A DNA stretch of 64,000 bases from CAZZKE01 sp964655005 (GTDB taxonomy: Bacteria; Pseudomonadota; Alphaproteobacteria; Rhodospirillales; JABHCV01). Below the pieces are notes generated by a model that saw only the letters and a program-made list of their open reading frames with translations, was not told the origin of the DNA and did not search any database. Shown here piece after piece: positions 24,147-33,072 of the stretch (position 1 is the first letter of the stretch; each line of letters begins with the position of its first letter). Position numbers and translations under genes: made by a program. Location: assembly GCA_964655005.1 (NCBI GenBank), contig CAZZKE010000008.1:11084-75083 (forward strand), in the 5' to 3' direction.

Positions 24147-24590
24147 ATGAATTACGAAGATTTTATAGGCAGGGAATACCCCGCTTTCTCGGCCGATGTC
24201 GAAAAGGGGCGGCTGCGCCAGTTCGCCGCCGCCATCGGCGAGACCGATCCGCTGTACACCGATGAAGACGCCGCCCGCGCCGCCGGATATGCCTCGTTGC
24301 CGGCGCCGCCGACGTTTCCCTTCGCCATCGCCATGGATGCCGGGCAATCGTTCAATATCCTGGCCGACATGGGGATCGATGTTTCGAAGGCCGTGCACGG
24401 GGCGCAGGGCTTTACCTACCGGCGGCCCATCTGCGCCGGCGACCGGATCACCGGCGTTCAGAAAATCACCAACGTATTCGAAAAGAAGGGCGGCGCCCTG
24501 CTGTTCATCGAAGCCGATATCGCCATGGTCAATCAGCACGGCGACGGCGTCTGCAATTTGCAGACGACCGTAATCGTGCGCAACGGATGA
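24147..24590 (+). CDS. MaoC/FAS1-like dehydratase, N-terminal hot-dog type
   Basis: 147-residue hot-dog fold protein resembling the FAS1-type N-terminal half of MaoC hydratases: YPAFSADVEKGRLRQFAAAI, then ETDPLYTDEDAARAAGY and LPAPPTFPFAIAM. These proteins usually pair with a second MaoC subunit to form an active enoyl-CoA hydratase; the partner is encoded next (24600). The catalytic Asp-His pair is expected in the partner, not here. An excellent ribosome site (AGGGAGGAG) precedes the ATG. It is the first gene of the operon downstream of the palindrome cluster. Confidence 0.87.
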   Translation: MNYEDFIGREYPAFSADVEKGRLRQFAAAIGETDPLYTDEDAARAAGYASLPAPPTFPFAIAMDAGQSFNILADMGIDVSKAVHGAQGFTYRRPICAGDRITGVQKITNVFEKKGGALLFIEADIAMVNQHGDGVCNLQTTVIVRNG

Positions 24591-24599
24591 GGCCCGGAT

Positions 24600-25013
24600 A
24601 TGCCTGAATTTGCCGACTTCGAGATCGGGGACCAGATACCCGAAATACACAAGGGGCCGATCACCCGGACCCAGCTGGCGCTGTTCGCCGGCGCCTCGGG
24701 CGACCACAACCCCATTCACCTGGATGACGAAGAGGCCCGCAAGGGCGGCCTTCCCGGCGTCATCGCCCACGGTATGCTCAACATGGCCTATCTGGGGCAA
24801 TTGCTCAGCGGTTTCGTGGCGCAATCCAGCATCCGCGCCTTCAGCGCCCGTTTCGTCGCCATGGCCGTGCCGGGCGACAGCATCACCTGCCGCGGCGAGG
24901 TTGCGGCCAAACGCCGCGACGGCGGCGAAAACCTGCTTGATTTGAAAATCGTCGCCGTCAACCAAAAGGATCAGATAGTGCTGGACGGCGCCGCCACTAT
25001 CGCCCTGGATTAA
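24600..25013 (+). CDS. MaoC-family enoyl-CoA hydratase subunit
   Basis: 137-residue hot-dog domain with the catalytic R-hydratase signature: FAGASGDHNPIHLDDEEAR (catalytic Asp and His) followed by VIAHGMLNMAYLG. It should hydrate an enoyl-CoA, forming a heterodimer with the FAS1-like protein encoded 9 bases upstream. Split two-subunit hydratases of this type occur for bulky substrates such as steroid side-chain CoA esters, so a branched or ring-bearing substrate is possible. Substrate not fixed. Confidence 0.9.
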   Translation: MPEFADFEIGDQIPEIHKGPITRTQLALFAGASGDHNPIHLDDEEARKGGLPGVIAHGMLNMAYLGQLLSGFVAQSSIRAFSARFVAMAVPGDSITCRGEVAAKRRDGGENLLDLKIVAVNQKDQIVLDGAATIALD

Positions 25014-25025
25014 GGAACCCGTAAA

Positions 25026-26225
25026 TTGACCTACACGGCGGAAATACCCTACGGCTGTTACTGGAGCACCCCGTTCGCCAAGTGGCAGGGCGGCTTCGCC
25101 AATTTGCACAGCATCGAATTCGCGGCCCACGTCGCCAAACTGGAACTGGCGCGGCGCGATATCGACCCGGCCCGGTTCGATTACGGGGTGCTGGGGACAT
25201 CGGTGCCCCAGAAACACGCCTTTTACGGCCTGCCGTGGTTGACCGGGATGATCGGTGCCGGGCATGTGGGCGGCCCGACCGTGGCCCAGGCCTGCGCTAC
25301 CGGCATCCGCTGCCTGCTTACGGCGACCCAGGAAATCGATAGCGGCCTGGCCTCTTCGGCGCTGGTGGTGACCGCCGACAGGACCTCGAACGGGCCGCAT
25401 CTCTATTACCCCAACCCCAGGGGGCCGGGCGGCACCGGCGGCCATGAAGACTGGGTCATGGACAATTTCGGCTGCGACCCGCTGGGCCGCCATTCGATGT
25501 TGCAAACGGCCGAAAACGTCGCCGCCAAATTTGATATTTCGACCGCCAGCCAGCACGAAATCGTGCTGCGCCGGACCGAACAGTATGGCGATGCGCTGGC
25601 CGCCGGCAACGCCTTCCAGAAAACCTACATGACGCTACCCTTCGAAACCCCGGACCCCAGATACCGCAAGACCGCCGTCGTCCTGGATGGCGATCAGGGG
25701 GTGACCCTGTCAACCGCCGATGGGGTGGCTAAACTGCGGCCCGTCATGACCGGCGGCACGGTCACCTTCGCCGCCCAGACCTACCCGGCGGACGGCAATG
25801 CCGGGATGGTCGTGACGACGCCGGAAAAGGCCCGCGAGCTCAGCCGCGACGCGGCCATCCGGATTCGCCTGCTGGGCTTCGGCCTGGCCCGGGCGGAATC
25901 GGCCATGATGCCGCTGGCGCCGGTTCCGGCGGCGGCGGCGGCGCTGCAACAGGCCGGCCTGGAGATTGCCGCCATCGACGCCGTCAAGACCCACAACCCG
26001 TTTGCCCTGAATGATATAGTATTCGCCAGGGAAACCGGGATCGACATCAAGACCATGAACAACTTCGGCTGCTCGTTGATCTGGGGCCACCCACAGGGGC
26101 CGACCGGGCTGCGGTCGATCATCGAACTGATCGAGGAACTGGCCGCCAAGGGCGGCGGCCTGGGGCTGTTTAGCGGCTGCGCCGCCGGCGATACTGCGAT
26201 GGCGGCGGTCATCAAGGTTGGGTAG
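25026..26225 (+). CDS. SCP2-type thiolase (lipid-transfer-protein thiolase family)
   Basis: 399-residue thiolase-fold enzyme of the SCP2/nonspecific-lipid-transfer type. Active-site elements are visible: the acyl-accepting Cys in AQACATGIRCL, the His in KTHNPFALND, GHPQGPTGLRS, and the late Cys in FSGCAAGDTAM. The NNFGCSLIWGHP segment has Cys where most thiolases have Gly. It likely cleaves a 3-oxoacyl-CoA, or performs a retro-aldol/Claisen cleavage. The start is TTG at 25026 with AAGGA 9 bases upstream; no ATG fits the N-terminus. The 12-base gap to the preceding gene supports co-transcription. Confidence 0.87.
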   Translation: MTYTAEIPYGCYWSTPFAKWQGGFANLHSIEFAAHVAKLELARRDIDPARFDYGVLGTSVPQKHAFYGLPWLTGMIGAGHVGGPTVAQACATGIRCLLTATQEIDSGLASSALVVTADRTSNGPHLYYPNPRGPGGTGGHEDWVMDNFGCDPLGRHSMLQTAENVAAKFDISTASQHEIVLRRTEQYGDALAAGNAFQKTYMTLPFETPDPRYRKTAVVLDGDQGVTLSTADGVAKLRPVMTGGTVTFAAQTYPADGNAGMVVTTPEKARELSRDAAIRIRLLGFGLARAESAMMPLAPVPAAAAALQQAGLEIAAIDAVKTHNPFALNDIVFARETGIDIKTMNNFGCSLIWGHPQGPTGLRSIIELIEELAAKGGGLGLFSGCAAGDTAMAAVIKVG

Positions 26226-26231
26226 CAAGCG

Positions 26232-27770
26232 ATGAATCTTTGCGACTGGATAACCAGACACGCGGATTTTACGCCGGCCAAGACGGCGGTCCGGTGCGGC
26301 GACCGGCAACTGACCTACGCCGAAATGGCGGATCATATCTCGCGGTTGGCGGCGGTTCTGAAAAACAGCTTTCTGGTCGGTCGCGGCGACCGGGTCGCGC
26401 TGCTCGCCCAGAACAACGCGGAAACCCTTGTAGTGGCCTTCGCCTGCGCCCGCATCGGGGCGATCTTTCAGCCCCTGAACTGGCGTCAGGCGGCGCCGGA
26501 ACACATTCACGCCCTGAACGATTCCATGCCCCGGGTCCTGTTCGCCGCCACCGCCTTCGGGGATCTGGTAAAAAGTATCGCCGGGGATATCCCGGCCATG
26601 GCCTTTGTCGCCCTGGACGACGAAGGGCAAAGCGGCTGGCCGTCGTATCGAAGCCTGCTGGACGATACTCCGGACGGCGTCGCCGCCGACCCGTCGGTGG
26701 GTCCGGAAGACAGCTTCCTGCTATGCTATACATCCGGCGCCACCGGGCGCCCGAAGGGCGCCGTGTTGTCGCAAAACGCCATTTTTTTCAACGCCGTCAA
26801 CAGCCAGCACATGCACCGGCTGACCGGCGACGATCAGGTGCTGGCGCCGATTCCGCTGTTTCATGTCGGCGGCCTGAATATCCTGACGACACCGGCCCTG
26901 CATGTCGGCGCCACCGTCCATCTAAGCCCGGCCTTCGATGTCGATGAAACCTTCGATATTCTGGAACGGCGGCGGATCACCCTGACCGTGCTGGTGCCGA
27001 CGCAACTCGGCGCCATGCTGGCCAGCCCCCGTTGGGGGTCGTCCGATTTGACTTCGCTGCGTTCCATCTCTACCGGTTCGACCCTGGTGCCGACGCCGCT
27101 GATCGAAAAGGTCCAGGACAAGGGCATCCCGGTTATTCAGGTCTATGGCTGCACGGAAACGACGCCGCTGGCGACCTACCAGACCGTCGAAACCGCGGCC
27201 GCAAGCCTGGGTTCGGGCGGCAAGGCGGCCTTGCATTGCCGGGTCAGGATAGCCGATGACGATGACCGGGATGTGGCGGCGGAAATTTCCGGCGAGGTGC
27301 TGGTAAAGGGGCCGAATGTCCTTAAGGAATACTGGAACGATGAACAGGCTACCGCCCTGGCCCTGAAGGGGGGCTGGTTCCACACCGGCGACATCGGACA
27401 TTTCGACGCCGGCGGATTTCTTTATATCGACGACCGCAAGAAGGATATGATCATTACCGGCGGCGAGAATGTCTATCCGGCGATGCTGGAAAACATCCTG
27501 GCCGATTGTCCCGGCGTCCGCGAGGCCGCGGTGATCGGCAGGCCGGACCGGAAATGGGGCGAGGTGGCGGTGGCGGTGATCCTGAAAGAGAATGGAAACG
27601 ATCTGGACGAAGACGCCGTCATAAGCCATTTCGATGGCCGCATCGGGCGTTTCGCCATTCCCCGCGAGGTGATCTTCATCGAAGCCATGCCGCGTAACGC
27701 CATGGGCAAGGTGGTCAAGGACGAATTGCGGGCCATGGTCGGAAATCTGCGTGGAGGCGGAGCATCATGA
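26232..27770 (+). CDS. Acyl-CoA ligase (ANL superfamily)
   Basis: 512-residue AMP-forming acyl-CoA synthetase. Motifs in order: YTSGATGRPKGAVLS (phosphate loop), VYGCTETTP (adenine/Thr-Glu motif), GWFHTGDIGHFDAGGFLYID (hinge region), DRKKDMIITGGENVYP, and MPRNAMGKVVKDEL with the C-terminal catalytic lysine. It makes a CoA thioester of an unidentified carboxylic acid. Its stop overlaps the start of hyuA by 4 bases (ATGA). The ligase-HyuA-HyuB order resembles acetophenone-type gene sets, where a ketone is first carboxylated and the product then activated; that is inference. Confidence 0.9.
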   Translation: MNLCDWITRHADFTPAKTAVRCGDRQLTYAEMADHISRLAAVLKNSFLVGRGDRVALLAQNNAETLVVAFACARIGAIFQPLNWRQAAPEHIHALNDSMPRVLFAATAFGDLVKSIAGDIPAMAFVALDDEGQSGWPSYRSLLDDTPDGVAADPSVGPEDSFLLCYTSGATGRPKGAVLSQNAIFFNAVNSQHMHRLTGDDQVLAPIPLFHVGGLNILTTPALHVGATVHLSPAFDVDETFDILERRRITLTVLVPTQLGAMLASPRWGSSDLTSLRSISTGSTLVPTPLIEKVQDKGIPVIQVYGCTETTPLATYQTVETAAASLGSGGKAALHCRVRIADDDDRDVAAEISGEVLVKGPNVLKEYWNDEQATALALKGGWFHTGDIGHFDAGGFLYIDDRKKDMIITGGENVYPAMLENILADCPGVREAAVIGRPDRKWGEVAVAVILKENGNDLDEDAVISHFDGRIGRFAIPREVIFIEAMPRNAMGKVVKDELRAMVGNLRGGGAS

Positions 27771-29872
27771 AAATGAAAATCGGCATCGATGTCGGCGGTA
27801 CCTTCACCGATTTTTTACTGGTCCGCGAAGGCGATGACCCGCGTATCCACAAGACCCTGTCGACCCCCCTGGACCCGTCCATCGCGGTGATGGGCGGCCT
27901 GGCCGACATGGCGGCCGGCATGGACCCGGCGATGGATCCGGGCGATTTCGTCGCCGCCATCGAAACCATCGTGCACGGCACCACGGTGACCACCAACGCC
28001 ACCCTGACCCGGCGCGGGGCCAAATCGGGGCTGTTGACCAACGCCGGTTTGCGCGATGCGCTGGAGATGCGCCGCGGCATCCGCGAAGAACAGTATAATA
28101 ACCGCTACACCAACGTCGAACCGCTGGTTCCCCGCTACCTGCGCCTGGGCGTCGAAGGGCGTCTCGACCGGGCCGGCCGGCAACTGACGCCGCTTAGCCT
28201 GGATCAGGTGCGCCAGGCCATCGAGACCTTCCGCGACGAAGGGGTCGAGGCGGTTTCCATCTGTTTCATGAATTCATTCGCCAATCCGGACCACGAACAT
28301 CGGGCCGCGGAACTGGTCCGCGAGCTGTTGCCCGAGGCCTACCTGAGCGTTTCGTCCGACCTGTTGCCGTCGATCCGGTTTTACGAAAGGATCAGCACCA
28401 CGGCGCTTAATTCGTATGTCGGGCCGATCCTGGATCATTATCTGAACCAGCTTCAGAACCGCCTGAAAGAGGCCGGATTCAAGGGTATTCTGCTAATCAT
28501 GCAATCCAACGGCGGCGTCATGTCGCCCGAACTGGCGCGCCGGAAACCGGCCCAGACCCTGCTTTCCGGCCCCGCCGCCGGGCCCGGCGCCGGGCTGGTC
28601 TATGCCCGCGCCCATGAACAGAACAAATGTATCGTCGTCGATATGGGCGGCACCAGTTTCGAGGCCGCCCTGGTCGTCGATACCCCGGTTACGGTCAATC
28701 AGGGCGAAATCAACCGGCTGCGCCTGGCCCTGCCGATGCTCGGCATTCACACCATCGGGGCCGGCGGCGGCTCGATCGGCTGGCTGGATGAAGGCGGCCT
28801 GTTGCGCATGGGGCCGCAAAGCGCCGGCGCCGACCCCGGCCCGGCTTCCTATTGCAAGGGCGGTGAATTGCCGACCACGACCGACGCCAACGTCGTCCTG
28901 GGGTACCTGAATCCGGACTACTTCGCCGGCGGCAAGATGAAACTTGACGCCGAACGCGCCCGCGAAGCGGTCCGGCGGCACATCGCCGAACCGATGGGTC
29001 TGGGGCTCGAACAGGCGGCCGCCGGAATGTACCGGGTGGCCTGTACCAACATGGCCCAGGGGGTCCGCGAGGTAACCATCAAGCGGGGCTTCGATCCGCG
29101 CGAATTTCCCATGGTGGTGGCCGGCGGGGCCGGCCCCATCCACAGCTGCCTGATTTGTTCCGAACTGGAAATCCCGTTCCAGATCGTGCCCCGGGAATCT
29201 TCCATCCTGTGCGCCGTCGGCATGTTGATGAGCGACCTGAAGCATGATTTCGTACACACCTTCGTGGCCCCGCTGGCCACCGCCGATTATCGGGCCCTGG
29301 GGGCCCTGGTCGATGGCATGATCGACGAAGGCGGGGCCATGCTGGCCGATGAAGGGATCGCCGGAGAACGTCGCGAATACATCATCAAGTTCGATTGCCG
29401 GTATCTGAAGCAATACCACGAGGTTTCCTTCGTGGTCGCCCCCGAGCTGCTGGCGAGCGCCGACGCGGCGGCTATCGGCGAGGCCTTCCATGCCGAACAC
29501 AACCGGCTTTATGGCTATTCCCTGGCCGATCAGGGGGTGGCGGTGGAAATTATCAACGTCCGCGTCCAGGCGGTCGGGCAAACCGAAAAACCGGTCACCC
29601 GCGCCGACCCCTTCGCCGGTCCCGACCCGGCGGCGGCCCTGAAAGGCCGCCGCCGGGTATACATCCCGGAAACCAACGAGCCGGCCGAAGTGCCTATCTA
29701 CGACGGCCATTTGCTGAAGCACGGCAATCTTGTCATCGGGCCGGCGATGATCGAACAGCAAACTACCGCCATTTTTGTCAGCCAGTCCTATGATTGCGTG
29801 TGCGACAAGTTCGGGTCGTTCGCGCTGTATCTGAAGGGGCGCGAAGACCTGGTCAGGGGAGTTTCGTCATGA
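27767..29872 (+). CDS. HyuA-type hydantoinase/oxoprolinase or ketone carboxylase, alpha subunit
   Basis: 701-residue subunit with an actin-like ATPase fold: GIDVGGTFTDFLLVR (phosphate 1), VHGTTVTTNATL, LSGPAAGPGAGLVYA, VVDMGGTSFEAALV (phosphate 2), and GAGGGSIGWLDEGGLLRMGP. The family couples ATP hydrolysis to lactam-ring opening (5-oxoproline, hydantoins) or to ketone carboxylation (acetone, acetophenone). Sequence alone cannot choose between these. The partner HyuB is encoded next with a 4-base overlap. No AcxC-like third subunit is present, which argues against a classical acetone carboxylase. Confidence 0.9.
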   Translation: MKMKIGIDVGGTFTDFLLVREGDDPRIHKTLSTPLDPSIAVMGGLADMAAGMDPAMDPGDFVAAIETIVHGTTVTTNATLTRRGAKSGLLTNAGLRDALEMRRGIREEQYNNRYTNVEPLVPRYLRLGVEGRLDRAGRQLTPLSLDQVRQAIETFRDEGVEAVSICFMNSFANPDHEHRAAELVRELLPEAYLSVSSDLLPSIRFYERISTTALNSYVGPILDHYLNQLQNRLKEAGFKGILLIMQSNGGVMSPELARRKPAQTLLSGPAAGPGAGLVYARAHEQNKCIVVDMGGTSFEAALVVDTPVTVNQGEINRLRLALPMLGIHTIGAGGGSIGWLDEGGLLRMGPQSAGADPGPASYCKGGELPTTTDANVVLGYLNPDYFAGGKMKLDAERAREAVRRHIAEPMGLGLEQAAAGMYRVACTNMAQGVREVTIKRGFDPREFPMVVAGGAGPIHSCLICSELEIPFQIVPRESSILCAVGMLMSDLKHDFVHTFVAPLATADYRALGALVDGMIDEGGAMLADEGIAGERREYIIKFDCRYLKQYHEVSFVVAPELLASADAAAIGEAFHAEHNRLYGYSLADQGVAVEIINVRVQAVGQTEKPVTRADPFAGPDPAAALKGRRRVYIPETNEPAEVPIYDGHLLKHGNLVIGPAMIEQQTTAIFVSQSYDCVCDKFGSFALYLKGREDLVRGVSS

Positions 29873-31542
29873 GCGGCGTCGACCCCATTCTGGTGTCGGT
29901 TTACGCCCGCACCTTCAAGTCGATAACCGACGAGATGAGCGCCGTCGTCGAAATGACCACCCGTTCGCCGATCCTGTGCGAAGCCAAGGATTTTGTCACC
30001 GGCCTGTATGACGCCGACGGCAACATGCTGGAACAGACCGAAAACCTGCCGATCCTGGCCTTTTCCCTGGCCCCGGTCTGCAAGTATCTGATCGAATATT
30101 TCGATGGCGATTTTCATCCCGGCGACGTGATTTTCCATAACGACGTTTTCAGCCTGGGTAACCAGAACAACGATGTCGCCGTCTACCGCCCGATATTTCA
30201 TGAACAGACCCTGATCGGATTTTCCGCCGTCAAGGGCCACCAGGCCGACATCGGCGGCAACGTGCGCGGCGGCTACAACCCCAACGCCAAGGAAGTGTGG
30301 CAGGAAGCGCTGCGCATCCCGCCGGTCAAGGTCTATGAAAAGGGCGAATTGAAAAAAGACGTGTGGGACCTGATCTTCGCCAATATCCGCCTGGATATCG
30401 TCGAACACGACATGCGCGCCCAGATGGGCGCCTGCAAGGTCGGCGAACGGCGGCTGATGGCGGTAATCGAAAAATACGGACTGGCCAGTTATCATGCCCA
30501 CAAGGCGGCCCTGTTCGATGCCTCGCGCAAGATGGTGCAGGCGGAAATCGCGCAAATTCCCAACGGTGTCTACTCGGGCGAAGGCAGGGTCTATTTCGAC
30601 GGCCATCACGACGGCACGGAATTCACCATCCGGGTCAGGATTACCGTCGAAGACGATAAAATCACGTTCGATTATTCCGATACCGACGGCCAGACCGATG
30701 GCTTCGTCAACGGCACCTTCACCTCGTCGGCCTCGGCCACCATCCTGACCTTTCTGCAAATGATCAACCCCGATATTCCGCACAACGAAGGCATGGTCAA
30801 GCCGATTGAAATGATTATTCCGGAAGGCACCATCCTGAACGCCAGTTATCCCAAGGCGACGACCTTCGGCAATCATCTGTGCCCGCCCAACGCCGACGCC
30901 ATCATCCGCGCCCTGGCCCCGGTCATTCCGGACCGGGTGACGGCGGGCTGGAACAACCTGCTGTGTTCGCTGACCACCGGCAAGGATCCGGAAAGCGGCG
31001 ATGATTATGTCGATATCGGCTTCATGGGCCTGAAGGGCGGCTCGGGCGCCATGCGGGGGTGCGATGGCTACGACCACATCGGCATGATCGACGCCTCGGG
31101 CGGGATTCTCGATCAGGACTATGAAATGTTCGAACAGACCACGCCGCATGTGCTCACCAAACACGAATACATCGCCGATTCCGGCGGCGCCGGGCAATGG
31201 CGCGGCGGCCTGGGCGTCGAGACGGAATTTACCATCGGTTCGGAAGACACCCAGCTGGTGACTTTCGGCGACGGCGATTTCGAGGCCGCCTTCGGCCTGT
31301 TCGGCGGCCACGGCAGCATCCTCAACCTGATCGAACTGACCTATCCCGACGGCACCCGCGTGGTGCCGAAAAACAAGGACCTGATAACCGGCGTTCCCAG
31401 GGGCACCCGTTATCACCAGATCGCCGGCGGCGGTGGCGGCTATGGCGACCCCAGGCGGCGCGACCGGGAAAGCCTGCGCCGCGAGGTCAGGAACGGCGTC
31501 GTCTCGGCGACCGCCGCCAGAGACCTTTACGGACTGGACTAG
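29869..31542 (+). CDS. HyuB-type hydantoinase/oxoprolinase or ketone carboxylase, beta subunit
   Basis: 557-residue partner of HyuA. Conserved blocks: DPILVSVYARTFKSITDEM, SPILCEAKDF, HNDVFSLGNQNNDVAVYRP, GHQADIGGNVRGGYNP, and the C-terminal ADSGGAGQWRGGLGVETEF and GGGGGYGDPRRRD. The Asp/His-rich blocks are the probable metal-site ligands. The ATG at 29869 gives the family N-terminus; an in-frame extension back to 29794 overlaps hyuA and is unlikely. Neighbouring genes on both sides are co-directional and nearly contiguous. Confidence 0.9.
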   Translation: MSGVDPILVSVYARTFKSITDEMSAVVEMTTRSPILCEAKDFVTGLYDADGNMLEQTENLPILAFSLAPVCKYLIEYFDGDFHPGDVIFHNDVFSLGNQNNDVAVYRPIFHEQTLIGFSAVKGHQADIGGNVRGGYNPNAKEVWQEALRIPPVKVYEKGELKKDVWDLIFANIRLDIVEHDMRAQMGACKVGERRLMAVIEKYGLASYHAHKAALFDASRKMVQAEIAQIPNGVYSGEGRVYFDGHHDGTEFTIRVRITVEDDKITFDYSDTDGQTDGFVNGTFTSSASATILTFLQMINPDIPHNEGMVKPIEMIIPEGTILNASYPKATTFGNHLCPPNADAIIRALAPVIPDRVTAGWNNLLCSLTTGKDPESGDDYVDIGFMGLKGGSGAMRGCDGYDHIGMIDASGGILDQDYEMFEQTTPHVLTKHEYIADSGGAGQWRGGLGVETEFTIGSEDTQLVTFGDGDFEAAFGLFGGHGSILNLIELTYPDGTRVVPKNKDLITGVPRGTRYHQIAGGGGGYGDPRRRDRESLRREVRNGVVSATAARDLYGLD

Positions 31543-31546
31543 GGCC

Positions 31547-32680
31547 ATGGATTTCAACCCAAGCGACGAGCAACGGCAGGTCCGGGATACCTTCGCGCGT
31601 TTTTGCGACGAACGCATCCGGCCCCAGGCGGCGGCCCTGGACGAGGCGCACGAATACCCCCGCCAGTTGATGGCCGAACTGGCCGAACTTGGTTTCTTCG
31701 GGATGCGCTATCCCGAAGATGTGGGCGGTGTCGATATGGATCTGGTCAGCCTGTGTCTGGCGCTGGAGGAAATCGCCAGGGGTTCGATGTCGCTGGCCGG
31801 TTGCGCCACCATGCAATCGCTGATGGGCACCAAGTTCCTGCATATGCTGGGCGATGATGAAATTCGTGACAGGCTGTTGAAGCCGGCCCTGCGGGCGGAA
31901 AAAATTGGCGCTATCTGCATGACCGAACCGAATGCCGGCAGCGACTTGCGGGGCATCGCCACGACCGCCGTGAAAGTCGATGGCGGTTACCGGTTGAACG
32001 GTCAGAAAATGTGGGTGACGGCGGCCCCGGTCGCCGATTTCTTCACCGTCTTCGCCCGCGCCGGGGCCGAAAAGAAACTGACCGTCTTCCTGGTCGAACG
32101 GGATTTTGCGGGCCTCGAGATCGGTCGTGCCATCGAAAAAATGGGCGTCTGGGCGTTGCCCACGTCGGAACTGGCGCTACAGGATTGTTTCGTTCCGGAC
32201 AGCCATTGCCTGAGCCGGGAAATCGGCGACGGCGAGGCGCATTTGCGCAAACTGCTGGCCGAAATCCGGATCGTCACCGGCGCCCTGGCGGTCGGCGGCG
32301 GGCGGGCGGCGCTGGACGACGCCATCGCTTATGCCGGCGAACGCCAACAATTCGGCAAGACCATCAACCGCTTCCAGGCGATCCAGTTGAAGCTGGCGGA
32401 AATGGCCACCGATATGGAGGCGGCCCGCCAGCTGGTTCATTATGCCGCATGGCTGAAGGACCGGGACCTGCCGCACCACAAAGAGGCGGCGATGGCCAAG
32501 CTGTTCGCTTCCGAGGCCGCCGCCGGGGTCTGCGACAAGGCGGCGCGGGTGCTGGCGTCTTATGGTTACGCCATGGAATATCCGGTGCAGCGCTACCTGC
32601 GCGATATTCGCTTCACGCTGATCGGCGGCGGCACCAGCGATATCCTGAAGCTGGTTATCGCCAAGGAGCTTTCCCCATGA
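31547..32680 (+). CDS. Acyl-CoA dehydrogenase, isovaleryl/long-chain subgroup by active site
   Basis: 377-residue FAD enzyme that forms the alpha-beta double bond of an acyl-CoA. Family motifs: EPNAGSDLRGIATTA (flavin contact), GQKMWVTAA, ERQQFGKTINRFQAIQLKLA, and GGGTSDILKLVIAKEL. The usual C-terminal catalytic Glu (YEGTS) reads GGGTS here. Instead, Glu239 (LLAEIRIVTGAL) aligns with the relocated base of isovaleryl-CoA and long-chain dehydrogenases, suggesting preference for branched or bulky acyl chains. The start at 31547 lies 4 bases after the hyuB stop. Its own stop overlaps the mutase small subunit. Confidence 0.9.
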   Translation: MDFNPSDEQRQVRDTFARFCDERIRPQAAALDEAHEYPRQLMAELAELGFFGMRYPEDVGGVDMDLVSLCLALEEIARGSMSLAGCATMQSLMGTKFLHMLGDDEIRDRLLKPALRAEKIGAICMTEPNAGSDLRGIATTAVKVDGGYRLNGQKMWVTAAPVADFFTVFARAGAEKKLTVFLVERDFAGLEIGRAIEKMGVWALPTSELALQDCFVPDSHCLSREIGDGEAHLRKLLAEIRIVTGALAVGGGRAALDDAIAYAGERQQFGKTINRFQAIQLKLAEMATDMEAARQLVHYAAWLKDRDLPHHKEAAMAKLFASEAAAGVCDKAARVLASYGYAMEYPVQRYLRDIRFTLIGGGTSDILKLVIAKELSP

Positions 32681-33072
32681 CGGAAAAGAAATTGAAGATA
32701 TTGATCGCCAAGCCGGGACTGGACGGCCACGATGTCGGCGCCAAGGTGGTTGTCCGCGCCCTGATGGAAGCCGGTTTCCAGGTTATCTATTCGGGCCTGC
32801 GCCAAACCCCGGAAGACATCGTCCGGCTGGCCATGGACGAAAAGGTCGATGTTATCGGATTATCCATCCTGTCGGGTTCGCATATGCCGCTGTGCAGGAA
32901 GATGCGCGAACTTCTGGTCAAGGCCGGGCTGCATGACAAGTTGTGGGTGGTCGGCGGCAACATTCCCGAACAGGACCGCCTGCCTTTGGGCAACATGGGT
33001 TTTCGCGGCGTCTTCCCGACCGAAACCAAACTTGTCGATATCGTCAGCTTCATCCGGGAGAGCGCCGCATGA
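32677..33072 (+). CDS. B12-binding small subunit of acyl-CoA mutase
   Basis: 131-residue cobalamin-binding domain. The DxHxxG motif (LDGHDVGAKVV, His18 as lower cobalt ligand), LSILSGSHM, and WVVGGNIPEQD are the three loops holding base-off cobalamin. In most methylmalonyl-CoA mutases this domain is the C-terminus of the large subunit; a separate chain is typical of archaeal and 2-hydroxyisobutyryl/isobutyryl-type mutases. It overlaps the large-subunit gene by 4 bases, so the two are made in a fixed ratio. Confidence 0.94.
   Translation: MTEKKLKILIAKPGLDGHDVGAKVVVRALMEAGFQVIYSGLRQTPEDIVRLAMDEKVDVIGLSILSGSHMPLCRKMRELLVKAGLHDKLWVVGGNIPEQDRLPLGNMGFRGVFPTETKLVDIVSFIRESAA

Noticed and set aside
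29788..31617. 609-codon leftward ORF opposite hyuB
   Set aside because: It is long only because stop codons are rare in antisense of this codon usage; hyuB motifs on the plus strand are unambiguous.
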